Position numbers and translations under genes: made by a program
Notes under the pieces: model-generated
What the model saw: the letters and a program-made list of their open reading frames with translations, nothing else
Told to the model about the DNA's origin: nothing
The model's database searches: none
Shown here: piece after piece, positions 20,751-32,703 of the stretch
Position numbering within the stretch: the stretch's first letter is position 1
Layout: each line of letters opens with the position of its first letter
Assembly: GCA_033675545.1 (NCBI GenBank)
Contig: JAWDGP010006556.1
Location: 199,501-263,500, forward strand
Direction: 5' to 3'
Length of the DNA: 64,000 bases
Source: Elysia crispata
Lineage: Eukaryota; Mollusca; Gastropoda; Plakobranchidae

Positions 20751-21125
20751 TTCCCTCTCAAACTCTCTCTGATTCAATTCTTTCTCTGATTAAAAAATGG
20801 CTGTTGTCATTGGTTGAGAAATCCACTATATTTATGAAAATGAATAGACAACAAAAATTCTCATTTTTACTCTTGCATTCTCTCCACAGGTTCTCAATCG
20901 ACAGCTTTTAGTGTCAAGATTGGTCGAGCGCACTGTATTACAGTCTTATCTAGACTTTTCCTAAATTACTAGCATGTAACATGGGAAGCTAACCGAGCCC
21001 GTTTACCATTAAATTGTTGCGTGGATTAAGACTGACGATACGACCCGTGGAGATACTTTTTATTCAAGAAAGCTTTCATCAAGTACAGAATCATCGTTTT
21101 GAAACTTTCAGTTGAAGCCCAATTA

Positions 21126-22472
21126 ATGTTTAACAGCAAAATGCCCCCGGCATCACTGCTTCTGCTGTTATGTTCTTGTCTATTAGGTCTTCGATTCTGG
21201 CGATGCGAGGTGGAGGCATTCACCCAGGACCATCGCTACAGCCTCATGGAGTATCTCTTCAACGGTTACAGACCAGAGGTCAGACCCACGAGTGATGGGC
21301 AAACTACTTTCTTATACGTTGCTCTGCATCTACTTTCTATACAGGGTCTGGATGAGAAGTCTCAAGAACTGGGAACTTCCTTCATTGTAGAGGCGTTCTG
21401 GTACGACGATTGGCTGGCGTGGGACCCGTCTCAGTACGGCAATATATCAGATTTCCTGTATCCACAAAGTAACGTCTGGCTGCCGGATTTGATCATTGAA
21501 AACTCCGAGGAAAGCCAGAGACAGCTCGGCTATAAAATGAACATGGTGCGAGTGAATAACCTTGGTTTTATTCACTGGAAACCCAGCCAAGTCATCAAGA
21601 CTGCGTGTGATATCGATGTGACATATTACCCATTCGATACTCAAAGCTGTAAGATTATTATTAGCACTTGGATGTCAACAGTATATGATATCGATATTGT
21701 GCCCCACGAAGGAAATGTTGGAATTATTCTAGACAGATACAGTCAGAGCGGAACCTGGAAACTTCTGTCTCACTCCATGGAGATGTTACCAAACGAGAAC
21801 GACTTGACGCGTATTCAGTTTTCACTCAAGCTGAAACGACTGAGAACGTTTTACATCCTGAACATCATCCTTCCGGTACTGTTCTTGTCTTTCACAGCTT
21901 CTCTGGTGTTTCTCCTGCCGGCAGAGGCTGGCGAGAAGATCGGTATGGGCATCACAGTGCTGCTGGCCTACGCTGTCTACCTGACCATCATCGCCGACAA
22001 CATGCCACAGACTTCCCTACAGGTCTCCTACCTGGCTGTCTACCTCACGCTGCTGCTGGGCCTCACCGCTATGGGTGTGGTGCTCGCCGTGGTCGTACTT
22101 CACATCCACCACAAGTCTGACGACTGTAAGATCGGGAAGCGGACAGAAAGAGTCATCAGGAAGCTCAGGGCAGTATTCTGTATATCTAAAGAAAAAGCTG
22201 CGAAACAGTTGTGGGCAATACCTTTCCCTCCTCATGATACCAAAGAAAAAGGTCCGACCAATTCCCGCCCTCAGTCAAAAGTGGCCGTTACACCAGTGAG
22301 TGGTGACGAGGCCGTCTCTCCTCCGCCATCCTACACCCAGATCGTGGAAGAGGAAAAAATCACTTGGCCTAAAGTGGCCGAGACCATGGACAGAATTATG
22401 TTTATCTTTACAAGCTGTCTGATCGTTATCACCACGGCCGTCTTTATACCTTTACTCGCCTTCGGGTCGTAA
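21126..22472 (+). CDS. R1: intronless nicotinic-type Cys-loop receptor subunit
   Basis: Pentameric ligand-gated cation-channel subunit of the plasma membrane, 448 aa from the ATG at 21126. A start at 21141 is also possible and places the hydrophobic signal peptide (PPASLLLLLCSCLLG) closer to the N-terminus. In order it has a signal peptide, a ligand-binding domain, the Cys-loop CDIDVTYYPFDTQSC (about residues 161-175, 13 residues between Cys), M1 (~241-263) and M2 from GEKIGMGITVLLAYAV (~269-291). M3 (~297-325), a cytoplasmic loop of about 95 residues with PPSY at ~400-403, and M4 (~425-446) follow. Glu at M2 -1' and Leu at 9' suggest cation selectivity. Loop B keeps Trp (STWMS), but the vicinal Cys pair of loop C is absent, loop A has WLPDLIIEN (Glu where Tyr is usual), and loop D lacks its Trp. 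Acetylcholine is therefore an unlikely ligand. There is an N-glycosylation site at NIS. The gene is a single uninterrupted exon. A chemosensory or orphan role is inference. Confidence 0.93.
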   Translation: MFNSKMPPASLLLLLCSCLLGLRFWRCEVEAFTQDHRYSLMEYLFNGYRPEVRPTSDGQTTFLYVALHLLSIQGLDEKSQELGTSFIVEAFWYDDWLAWDPSQYGNISDFLYPQSNVWLPDLIIENSEESQRQLGYKMNMVRVNNLGFIHWKPSQVIKTACDIDVTYYPFDTQSCKIIISTWMSTVYDIDIVPHEGNVGIILDRYSQSGTWKLLSHSMEMLPNENDLTRIQFSLKLKRLRTFYILNIILPVLFLSFTASLVFLLPAEAGEKIGMGITVLLAYAVYLTIIADNMPQTSLQVSYLAVYLTLLLGLTAMGVVLAVVVLHIHHKSDDCKIGKRTERVIRKLRAVFCISKEKAAKQLWAIPFPPHDTKEKGPTNSRPQSKVAVTPVSGDEAVSPPPSYTQIVEEEKITWPKVAETMDRIMFIFTSCLIVITTAVFIPLLAFGS

Positions 22473-23827
22473 ATGATCAAAAATAGAAAAAAAAAAAGAC
22501 AACCTTATGGTTGGTTTTGTTAAGCCCTCGATCCCCAGAACAAATCCATATGGCGTATCTATCTACATCGCGGCTCAAGAAAATCATGTGGTCTACAAAA
22601 ATAACTGTAGGAGATATTATTAATGAGTTGCCAAAGAGAAAATCCATTCTATAAGCATCTCTAAGAAAGATGAAAAATTAATATTCTCAAAGAAAATAAG
22701 CGCTGAAGGAAAAAAAGAAGTTTTTGATTTTCATCTTTTACAAAGTAGCACTTTTGCTTCTGTTTCTGATAATTGCGACTGTTGAGAAATCATACATCGC
22801 ATGAATATTTCAAGTTGTCTTAATTAGTGTGTAAAGTGTAAAGAATTCTCTTCGTGTTGTCAGGTTTTTATAGGATCATGAAACATACACAAAATACAAA
22901 TTTCTGCCAAGTATTCGAACAAAACCCGAATATAGTAGTTACAGCCCTAATTTGGTTTGTTCAGCAAGAGATACACGATCTGACTTATAGATCATGCCAA
23001 GCTATTACATCTAATATGAATAAATAGTACCAATTGCATACCACTCTCGGTAAAAATAATAATTTAACAGAATTTTTTAGTGAGTCAGACGCTGTAACTT
23101 TAGTAAATTACGGAACCGAGCAGTTCTAAAAAACTCAGCCATCGATCAATACTACCGTCGGACACGACCAGAGATCTCAGCTCATATTATTCTAATTATG
23201 AACCGTTCAAAGAGCTAGTCTTATCAACTGAGTTGAGTACTTTTTGGGAAAAGTTACCACTCATGACAAGGAATTCTTGTCAAAACTCTCTCCTTCTTAT
23301 AAATTACTATTAACGTTGATTTACTATCTAGAAAATAATCTATTAAAATATTATTTGACCGTTAGGTAATATTAATCTTAAATCTGACTTGATTAAGCCA
23401 GCGTCAAACCAAAGCTTTTTTTTTAGGACTACCATTATTTACAGCTCTAATATTAAGCTTTCACAAAAAATACAGTTATCAAAACGAATATCCAGACTTT
23501 AGAGAAAAAAAACACCAAACAAACAAACAAACACCAACGGAGTGTAATTTAATTTAGTTAACTCTGACATCTCGGGAAAGCTCTCAATCAACTCAACGAA
23601 TTTATCCATTCAACCGAACCGACGTTTTTTTTTTTTAAATCCGTTCGGAAAGTGATGGGGAAAGAAAAAGGTAGCACAAACTGGAAAGATGCAAAGGAAA
23701 GAGAAGCAAAGTCTAGGACCGCTCCTTCAGTCTTCTGTTAGCCTTTTTTTATTTTGGGCAGGAGGTATTCTGAAAAATAAATGTGTCTTTGGTTTAAATA
23801 GACAGACCTAGATCTATACCAAGAGGC
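22473..23827. other. Intergenic after R1
   Basis: AT-rich, with no recognisable coding sequence. A short poly-A run follows the R1 stop, but I see no retrocopy hallmarks such as target-site duplications. Confidence 0.5.
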
Positions 23828-23946
<119 letters not shown>

Positions 23947-24296
23947 CATACAATGTCTGAATTATAATCGAATATTTGTTAAATGTTATATAAAGTAACA
24001 TTTAAGAATTTTTAACTTTTAGATGTGTCTTCTCTTCAACTTTAATATGATTTTAATCCTTACTTAGTATTCTCCTTCTCACATGCTTTCTGCAATATTA
24101 ACATTAGTGTTTCCCATCTCAAATCACAAGCTTTGATTCTTTTCATCTCTAAAACATTGGGAGTGTCCTGCCAATAGAAATCTATAGTAACTCAATATTT
24201 CCTTAAGTGTTCAGTTATTCAACGCTTTGATATTCCCATTGCAGTGAGTTTCTTAAATATAAATGGAAACTAAACATCATTGACATTTTACCTTGA

Positions 24297-24580
24297 AGGA
24301 AAAGAAGAGCAGCAACAGTAGCAGCTTGAATAATAACAACTGCTGCAGTTATAAAGCGGCAGCAATGAAATAGGAACGGCAGCAGCTACAACAGCACAAC
24401 AAAGAAGCAGCCATATTAACAACTTCAGCATCAGCAATAACAGGAACATATAGCAAACATAACAACAACAGCAGCAGCAACAAAAATTATAATAACACCA
24501 GTAGCAGTAGCTACTAGTGCAACAACAGCGATACTTGTTGTAACAGCAGCAATCGTAACGATAGAAACAGCCGCAGCAAG
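24297..24580. repeat. Degenerate CAG/CAA/AAC trinucleotide tract
   Basis: A long stretch dominated by AGCAGC, AACAAC and ATAACA triplets without strict periodicity; it looks like an old trinucleotide microsatellite. The Cys/Tyr-rich ORF on the minus strand (24288-24617) comes from this composition. Confidence 0.7.
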
Positions 24581-27500
24581 TCCTTTCAGAGCCATCATGG
24601 GTTGAGTCGTGCTCCACTTAGTGCTTGAAGATGGTGGCGCACCTTAGAAGCTCTGCCTGGCAGATGATGGGTGGCTTGAGAATCAAACAGAATAGGTCCC
24701 AGATTATTTCTCAGTGCCGGAAGACTGTCGTATCATTTAATAAATTTTTTTCCGATCAATTCAATAACAATCACGAAGCAAGCTTGACAACTACGCAGAA
24801 ATAACCACTACATGTATTAATATTAAGATTTTTATAAAGGCCCCCTCTTTAAACACTTTTTCCGCATGACTCAATAGTTTCAACCTTTGCATTTGTTATA
24901 TTTTGGCAGAGAAAACTTGCTAAATCCTGGGTGAATTAACAAAAAAAAAATAAAGCTTTTCATGTTAATGCACCTGCTCCTCTTTGGTCTACAACTTTAT
25001 GTGCTTTTTTAATTGTGTTATATCCGTAGTCTTGGAGAGTCTCAAACATTCTCTCTGTGATGCATGTATTCACACGACACGAGAGAAACTTGTCTGTCGG
25101 TGAATCTACGGAACAGCGGCGCATCATTGACCTGAAGGTGAGCAATTAATCGGAAGGCTACAGCATTTCGAGACAGAGGAAAAGCAAGGAAAATTTATTA
25201 TTTCAAAGTGCTGCGTACAAAAACCCTAACGAATGAGATCTACAAAGGCTTAAAATAGAGGAGATGTTTGGCACTGAGATTTAAACAGAGGAACACTTGG
25301 AAAGAAAAATTAATGACGAAAGCCAGGTAGACCTATTAAATTTGAAATATATCGAGGAACATTGAACTCCAAACAGACTGTTGTGAGAATCATGAAGATT
25401 ATGAAGCCCCCCCCCCCCCCTCCCCCTTTTTCCCAAAGAGACAATCATTAGAATCATGTATTGTTTAAAGCCCCAATAAAGAGACAATCATGAGAAGACG
25501 ATACAGAGGGGGAAAAAAGAAAAAAAGAAAATGCGGGATCTAATTCTTAAGTTGGACAACTTCAACACAAAAGTTTGCATTCGTGGAAAACAGAGAATGG
25601 TTTTAATTTCATTGATAAGTTGATGCGCTTTTTTTATTTTAAATATTTTCAAAAGAGCAAAATAAGATTTAAACTTTTCGTTTTGTGCAACAATTATTGC
25701 ATTCAAGGAGGTCAAGAAGAATTCACATTTTTTTTACCAACTCTTTATCCTCACTTCTCTGTGTGACCTGTTATGTTCTGGATTCATCAGTTGCTAAGCG
25801 TGTATTTATCTTTAAAAACAAATCTTGTTAAAAGATATAGAGCGGTACGAAAAATAGTTGAACAAAGGAATTAAACCTAAGTTAAAAAAGAACTGTTGTT
25901 CTTATGCTTGAATCAAAAGAGAATCATTTCACATATTTATTCATATGGTTCACTGTGGCAAAACTGCTTGAATGTGTATAAACGAGGAAACCAGATTGCT
26001 CAATAAAGAGATCGTTTAACCGACAATAAGGAGGTCCAGTTCCGATATCTGACTGATATCTCGCGATCCAACTGGATCACAAGTAACCAAACTTATCTTA
26101 ACGTTGGCTAAGAAAAGCAAAAGTTACCTTTTAACAATAGTGTATAACCCTCGAGCTATGTAGCTGTGTAACAGCGACCATTAGTATGCGTCTCAATAAT
26201 GATACATAGAAACCAACATCCCATGATACATGAGCCATTTTGCATAAAACAAACACTTTTTTTAATGGAAATCATTATGCTTTTTACTCTTATCTTTGCA
26301 AAATATACAAAAATAAATATATAAAATTTTCTTTAAAATTACACCTAAGTAATTCTAAAAACCGACATGTCCACAGCATATAATAAACAAACATACACAT
26401 TTGTGAGGTATTTGTTTTAATAAAATTCACTGAGAGCATATCATTGTAAAATTGAATAGTTTAAAAAAGCTGCAGTAAATAGATGAAAAAAAGGTGCGAC
26501 AATTTCTATTGACAAGTAATAAATACTATTCTATGACTGTAATACAATTTATTTTTGTAATGAGGCAATCTGAAATTGAAAAACAAAATAACGTTATGTT
26601 ATATACTGGTGTAGACATTTTCAGCCTTGTTTATATAAAAAAATGAGCCTATCAAATGTAAACCATTTTATATATTTCCTAAGATTATAATTGCTTTACA
26701 AATTTCATTGTTAGTTTTTACAAACTCTAGAGGATCTAAAATTAAAACAGTTTAACTTGCCGTAACTTAGCTAATGACTAAAGCGCAACCATCGTTTTCA
26801 AATAGATGCCATTATATTTGGTTTGATGTCTCCGACCATTCTCAGGGAATCTTACCCGGAGACTAGTTCTTCCCGACCATCCAACATGTACTCGTATTTC
26901 ACTTTCATTCAGCCGAGATACGAACCCAAGATCTCCATTTTGATAGTTTGGTCATTACCGTTTGTGCTGCACATTTGCGACAGAGCATGCAATCATAAAT
27001 CATAACAACTATGTATTGCTTTCTTAATCGCACGACAAAAGCACTTAGAGTCATCAAAATAAAACGCACTACTCTTACACCGTGCAGTGTCACCAAGAAA
27101 AGTCAGTGTTTGTCGATAGCTTTGAAGTGAATAACTGTACTGAAGAGTTATTACCCTTTGTTATGCTCACAGCGGCAGTGACATTGTTGCAGGGAGGCAG
27201 CCCTTGTATCTTGACAAGGTTCCTTAAAAGGTTCGAGGCTTCGAGCAAAGTCATCAGTAGATAATTAGTGATAAAGAACAGTTTTAAGTACTTACGTGCA
27301 TCTTGTGTTTTAAAGTCATGTAATTCTAGTCTAACAAAATGAGTTTGGAGGCTCGCATTTTCTGCTCTTCCCAGCTAGTCGAGAGCTGTTTCAAAAGTAA
27401 ACAATAGTGATGTTTTTTCAACTAGTGGGCGGTCTAAAGCAATAGTGAAATAAAGCTGTAACTCGTCCTCTGGAAATGTATGAATGATCCTCATTGGCTG

Positions 27501-28344
27501 AACTTGGAAGAGGCAATATTTCTATTTTAAAGAGACAGGAATGAAGCTGTTTACAAAAATATTAGATGACATCAGGGACATGGCTCAGCAGAAAGTGTGT
27601 CATGTTGCAGTGTCGCGTGAACATGCAATACACAATGCCAAATAAACTTCTCCATATGCAACTTTACTTTAGTTGAAAAGCAATACCTATATAATATGAT
27701 ACCTAGGCAAATCAAAACTCAATGAAAAAGAATACAACATAATTCACGTTCCATTAGAGGTTATAGATAACACAATAATGATGAACTGTCTACAGACAAA
27801 GGCTTATTTGATAGTGTAAAGATGCTTTGGCATGACTGTTTTAGTATGAAGCAATTATGTGTTATAATGTGGGAGTTTGGTGAACAGTACCACACATCAG
27901 CAAGGTGAAAACATAAGATATTCTTTCTTTGTTTATGCTTGGCCGTTTAAACAAGGTATACTAATACTCTATAATATTTTAAGAAAATATGCTATTGTTT
28001 ACAGACTTCGTAAAAGCAGGTATATGAGCAACATGATAGGTGACATTGTCTGATACCAGGGACCAGAATCCGCACAGTTTTTGGATTATTCCGAGAGAAT
28101 AGGACTAAGTTATGAGTATAAAAGAAACAGAAAAGGATCTACTTCAAATCTTGGCTAGCAAACAATGTGCTGCATGTTACTTTTGTAAAATTGCTATGGA
28201 AACTGCAGGTACTGACTCTCAGAAGCTCTGTTTGCTCCCGCCTGTGTATCTTACCATCGAATTTGCTTTTCTTCTAAATGATTTGCGTTTACATCTTTAT
28301 TATCATCTTAACAGTCATCTCTGTTCAACATGCCTGTAGAGTAA
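24581..28344. other. Intergenic, gene-poor
   Basis: AT-rich sequence with a C run near 25387-25402 and a possible SINE fragment (listed separately). I recognise no gene in the scattered short ORFs. Confidence 0.5.
26900..26990 (-). repeat. Possible tRNA-derived SINE fragment
   Basis: On the minus strand TTGGGTTCGTATCTCGGCTG (about 26912-26931) resembles a box B region with T-arm symmetry. Upstream on that strand, CAAACGGTAATGACCAAAC could be a decayed box A region. There is no tRNA fold or clear ends. Confidence 0.25.
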
Positions 28345-30160
28345 ATTGAGGGAAGTTACCAATCAGATTTACGCTATATGGCAATGGTGTATTGTGTTTT
28401 TTTGCCTGTAGAGTGACTTGAGGAAGTTAAAAATCGTTAGTAAAACCCAGTGGTGTAATGTGTGCATTATGTCTGCAGAACAATTATCAATCATTAATGT
28501 GGCTCTGTGGTTTATGGTGTCCATTATGTTTGTAGGCTGGTTTGAGGAAAATATCAATCATAAGTGTAGCCAGTGGCTTATTGTGTTCATTATATTTTTA
28601 GAATAATTTTGGGAAGTTATCAGTCATTATTGTAGTCCAGCGGATTCTTGTGTTGTTTATGTCTTAGAGTGATTTGAGCAAGTTATCAATCATAAGTGTA
28701 GTCCAGAAGTGTAATATCTTTATCATGTCTGTCGAGTAATTTGGGGAACTCATCAATCATTAGTGTAACCCTTTAATGTATTTTGCTCATTATGCCTGCA
28801 GAATAATTTGGAAAAGATATCAATTATGAGTGTAGCCCAGTGATTTCTTGTGTTCAATATGACTGTAGAGTAATTTGGAAAAGTAATCAATCTTTAGTGC
28901 AGCACAGTAATTTATTGTGTTCATTATGTCTGTAGAACAATTTGTTGAAATTATAAATATTTATTATAATGCAGTGGTGTATTGTGTTCACTATAAATGT
29001 AGAATGATTTTAGGAAGTTATCAATATTTTGTGTTGCCCAGTAACTTATTTTTTTCATTATGCCTGAAGAGTTATTTTGGGTGAGTGAAAAATCATTATT
29101 GTAGCCCAGGGGTACTATATGTTCATAATGTCTTTAGAGTAATATGGAAAGTTTCATTAGCATTCATTATCATCGCCCAGTGTTATACAATGTTCATCAT
29201 ATCCAAAGAGTTATTTTGGGAAATTGACAATCATGATTCCAGACGTTTATTGTGTTCCTTATGTCTTTAGAATAATTTGGGGAAGATATCAAAGAAGAGT
29301 GTAGTCCAGAGGTTTATTGTGTTCAATACGTCTGTAGAGTAATTTGAAGAAGTTATCTTTTATTAATATGGATCTGTGGTTCATTGTGGTGATTATGTCT
29401 GAAGATTAATTTGGGGAAGATATCAATTAACAGCGTAGTGCAGTGGTTTCTTGTGTTCATTAAATGTGTATAATAATTCAGGGAAGTTATCAATCATTAC
29501 CGTAGCCCTCTGGTTTATTGTGTTCATTATTGGTGTAGACTCATTTGAGGAAGTTATCAATCATTAGTGTAGCCCAGTGGTTTCATGTGTTCATTATGTC
29601 TGAAGTGGAGTTTGGGGAATTTATCAATCATTTATGTTGTCCCGTGGTTTATTGTAATCATTACGTCTGCAGAATAACTTTCAAAAGTTATCAATCATTA
29701 GTAGAGCCAAGTGGTGTATTTTGTTCATTACGTCTGTAAAGCAATTTGGAGAAGTTACCTTGTGATTTCTTGTGATTTTTAATAGCTGTAGAGAAATTTG
29801 GGGTTGTTATCAATCATCAGTGTAGCCTAGTGTCTGTAGAGTAAACACAGGAAGTTATCAATAATTAGTATTGCCTAGTAATTTATTGTGCTCATATTTT
29901 TCGTAGAACAATATTGGGAAGTTACCAATCCTGATGGTAGCCCAGTCTTTTATTGCGTTCATTATGTGCGTAGGGTAATTTGGGGAAGTTTTCATAAACA
30001 TTCATTACAGTCGCCCTGTGGTGTATTATGTTCATTTTGTCTATAGAGTGGTTTTGGGAAGTTAACAATTATTATTCTTGCCAAGTGGTTTGTTGTATTC
30101 ATCCTATGTGTAGAGTAATTTGAGAAAGTTATTAATCATTATTGCTACCTCTGCCATGTC
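28345..30160. repeat. Decayed tandem satellite, ~67-bp unit, about 27 copies
   Basis: The phrase family GTAGAGTAATTTGGGGAAGT, then TTATCAATCATTAGTGTAGC, then CAGTGGTTTATTGTGTTCAT recurs about every 66-67 bp across roughly 1.8 kb. Nearly every copy differs by substitutions and small indels. The low identity between copies indicates an old array no longer being homogenised. No open reading frame runs through it. Confidence 0.88.
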
Positions 30161-30628
30161 CTTTATTCCAGAAATGTATTTTGGAAATGTTAACCATAGG
30201 GACTGGCGCTTTAAATTATACTATGAAATAATTTGTGACGCACTGAAAGAATGCTCGTACTTCCAAGCTTAAAGCTTGAAGCTAAGCTTTTTCGGCGGCT
30301 TCATATTTGTAAAATTGATATTTAATTCTTTTTCTAAGGCGGAACAGGTTCATCCCTCCTTCTCTCACTCCTATTATCTGACAATCTTTGTCATTCTGTC
30401 TCTCACAGTGACAAATACTCGAAGTAACGACCTTTGCCGGGTCATATTGGACCCTCAGATGCCTCCGGCTCTCCGCCAGCAGCAATCTCTCTGATATTTA
30501 ACCAAAGTGGGATTCTTGGATTTTTTTTTTATTTAGTTTAAAAAAGGAACGCCATCGTCAACTGAAACAGAAATAAATCTTTTTCAAAACCTTACATCCA
30601 CCTGTTTAAAAATCGTTTGTAGCCACAC
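30161..30628. other. Intergenic
   Basis: No recognised coding sequence. There are small AAGCTT-centred inverted repeats near 30264-30293. Confidence 0.5.
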
Positions 30629-30763
<135 letters not shown>

Positions 30764-31236
30764 CTTAGCAGACTAGATCTAGCTTAAGTGAAAGCGATGA
30801 AAATATCGTGGCTGTTCCATTTCCGTTTTTTTTTTTTTGAAAGAAACAGAGACAGATTTGCTATAATTAACTCCATAACTATTAATTTTGTGATTTGTAA
30901 TTGTTGAAACGGTTTAGTGAAAAACCTTAAAAGGCATAACAAAGCAAAACTAAAGACAAATAAGGAGGAAAAAAAAACAAGATCATTATTGTCATGGTTG
31001 AGGAATAAGCGGAGAACAATACAAAAATAAGTGAACATCAAATTATCAAACACTGAGTTCCAGCATTTATTAAAACGAAGAAGCAATTCTGATATCAATA
31101 GCCACAAAGAGCAGTCCCGGAGCTGCCTTCATAAAAGATCCTTTAGATCAGTGTTTTTCAACCACTGTGCCAGTGTGTCGCGAGATATTGTCAGGTGTGC
31201 CGTGGGAAATAATCCACAGAAATACAGGCAACTTTC

Positions 31237-31692
31237 ATGAGAAAAATCGCAAAGGTAAACGAGAGAACCCTTAAAGCTAGCTACTACGTCGCTGAAATTG
31301 TGGCTAAATCAAAAAAGTCCCACACGGTGACAGATCAGTTAATACTTCCTGCTTGCGAAGCCATTGTGAATGAGATGCTCGGACCCGAAGCGGCTAGAGA
31401 AATAGCCAAAGTCCCTCTCTCAGATTACACAATGTCCAGACGTATTGGTGAGATGTCTGCAGACATCGGAAGTGTGGTTTTGGACAAGATCCGCATCAGT
31501 AATAAATTTGCGTTGCAACTTAATGAGTCTACTGATATTAGTGGTCATGCTAAATTGATGACCATAGTACGTTTTGTGGTTGCAGACGCAATCAGAGAAA
31601 ACTTTTTATTTTGCAAGGTGTTGCCAGAAAAAAAAAAACAGGAGAGGAAATTTTTCGGGTCACATAAGAAAATCTGGAAAAAGGAGGACTAA
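31237..31692 (+). pseudogene. hAT transposase, N-side/catalytic-core fragment
   Basis: The open frame contains LKASYYVAEIVAKSKKSHTV, then LSDYTMSRRIGEMSADI and FALQLNESTDISGHAKLMT, ending near FLFCKVLPEKKK. This order is typical of ZBED5/Buster-type transposases; the Asp in the N-ES-T-D-ISG segment corresponds to the first catalytic acidic residue region. No Met initiates it within the family's usual N-terminus, and the BED finger is absent. Downstream, a different frame continues with CTDGAAAMVGRTKGF, so at least one frameshift lies near 31690. Confidence 0.88.
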
Positions 31693-32009
31693 GGTAGGAA
31701 AACTGCACAGGCGTCTGCACTGATGGGGCTGCAGCCATGGTCGGGCGCACTAAAGGCTTTGTAAGCAGATATGATCATTACGCACTGTTTTTTTAAACCG
31801 CGATAAGGTGCTGGCCTGTGTGTATGAGTTGCGAGAGAGGAGGTACAGTGTTTCTGGCAAATGGGGGATCTGATTACGCAAAGCTGCTTGCAAGTGATGA
31901 GTGGTGTGCAAGGCTGGCATAGCTGGCAGATACTTCTCATCATCTGAATGAACTGAACACACGAATGCAAGGCCGAAATGAAAACCTGCTTACAAGTACA
32001 GATTAAATA

Positions 32010-32555
32010 AATAGATTCCGTTCAAAAGTACAACTGTGGCAGCAACATGTGGAAACTGTCAATCTTGAAATGTTCCCACTCACCAATAAATGGCAAGATG
32101 TTAATACTGCTGGACTGTGTGAGACAATAGTTAAACACTTGAAATCTCTTGAGGAGAAGATGTCATTTTATTTCCCCTCAGCCTCCACAGAGTACCTTGA
32201 CTGGGTTAGGGACCCATTCAGGTCAGCATCAGCTGTTGGAAAGGAACAGGAGGAACTAACTGAACTGAGACAAGATCGTGGTCTCAAGCTAAGCCTTGCT
32301 GATCTACCTTTGGACAGTTTTTGGTTGGCAGCTGCCAAGGAGTTCCCCATGCTGGCCATAAAAGCTATTTTGACATTGCTCCCATTTTCCACAACATATC
32401 TGTGTGAAGTGGGCTTTTTAAGCCTGACTGCTGAAAAAACGAAAAACAGAGAAAAGCTGAGAGCTGTGAAGGAAGAGCTCCGTATGTATCTTTCACCGAT
32501 TCCTGCCAGGATATCAGCTCTGTGTTCATCCAAACAGGCCCAGGTTTTACACTGA
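32010..32555 (+). pseudogene. hAT transposase, C-terminal dimerisation region
   Basis: The open frame reads RFRSKVQLWQQHVETVNLEM and runs to LPLDSFWLAAAKEFPMLA, PFSTTYLCEVGFLSLTAEKT and KNREKLRAVKEELRMYLSPI, ending in a stop. The segment from DSFW to REKL is the conserved hATC dimerisation domain with the family's CE-GFS-like motif. It is separated from the N-side fragment by frame-disrupted sequence. Confidence 0.88.
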
Positions 32556-32652
32556 GTGAGGATAAATATGAAATATAATAAAATACTTTGTTCTTTGTAT
32601 TTATCTGATATGTATTCAAGACATTTTAATATCAATTTACAGTGTTTAAAAG

Positions 32653-32703
32653 AAAAAGCTTATATTAACAATATAACACATGTATTGTTAATATAAGCTT
32701 TTT
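32653..32703. repeat. Perfect 21-bp inverted repeat (hairpin) inside the hAT right end
   Basis: AAAAAGCTTATATTAACAAT plus A (32653-32673) is the exact reverse complement of 32683-32703, with a 9-nt spacer TAACACATG. It lies about 90 bp inside the right terminal repeat, after the transposase stop. It could be a terminator, a palindromic insertion or a subterminal element of the transposon. Confidence 0.9.

Noticed and set aside
21099-21125. Upstream start for R1 at a TTG codon
   Set aside because: Eukaryotic initiation at TTG is unlikely; ATG codons at 21126 and 21141 directly precede the signal peptide.
22473-22510. A-run after the R1 stop as proof of a retrocopy origin
   Set aside because: The run is short and interrupted, and no target-site duplication flanks the gene; intron loss may be old and shared by the family.
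24288-24617. Cys/Tyr-rich 109-codon ORF, possibly a secreted toxin-like peptide
   Set aside because: The Cys and Tyr come from the antisense of a CAG/CAA/ATA trinucleotide tract; no signal peptide or regular Cys framework.
28345-30160. CRISPR-like or gene-bearing interpretation of the 67-bp repeats
   Set aside because: Repeats are head-to-tail without unique spacers, in a eukaryotic genome, and contain no sustained frame.
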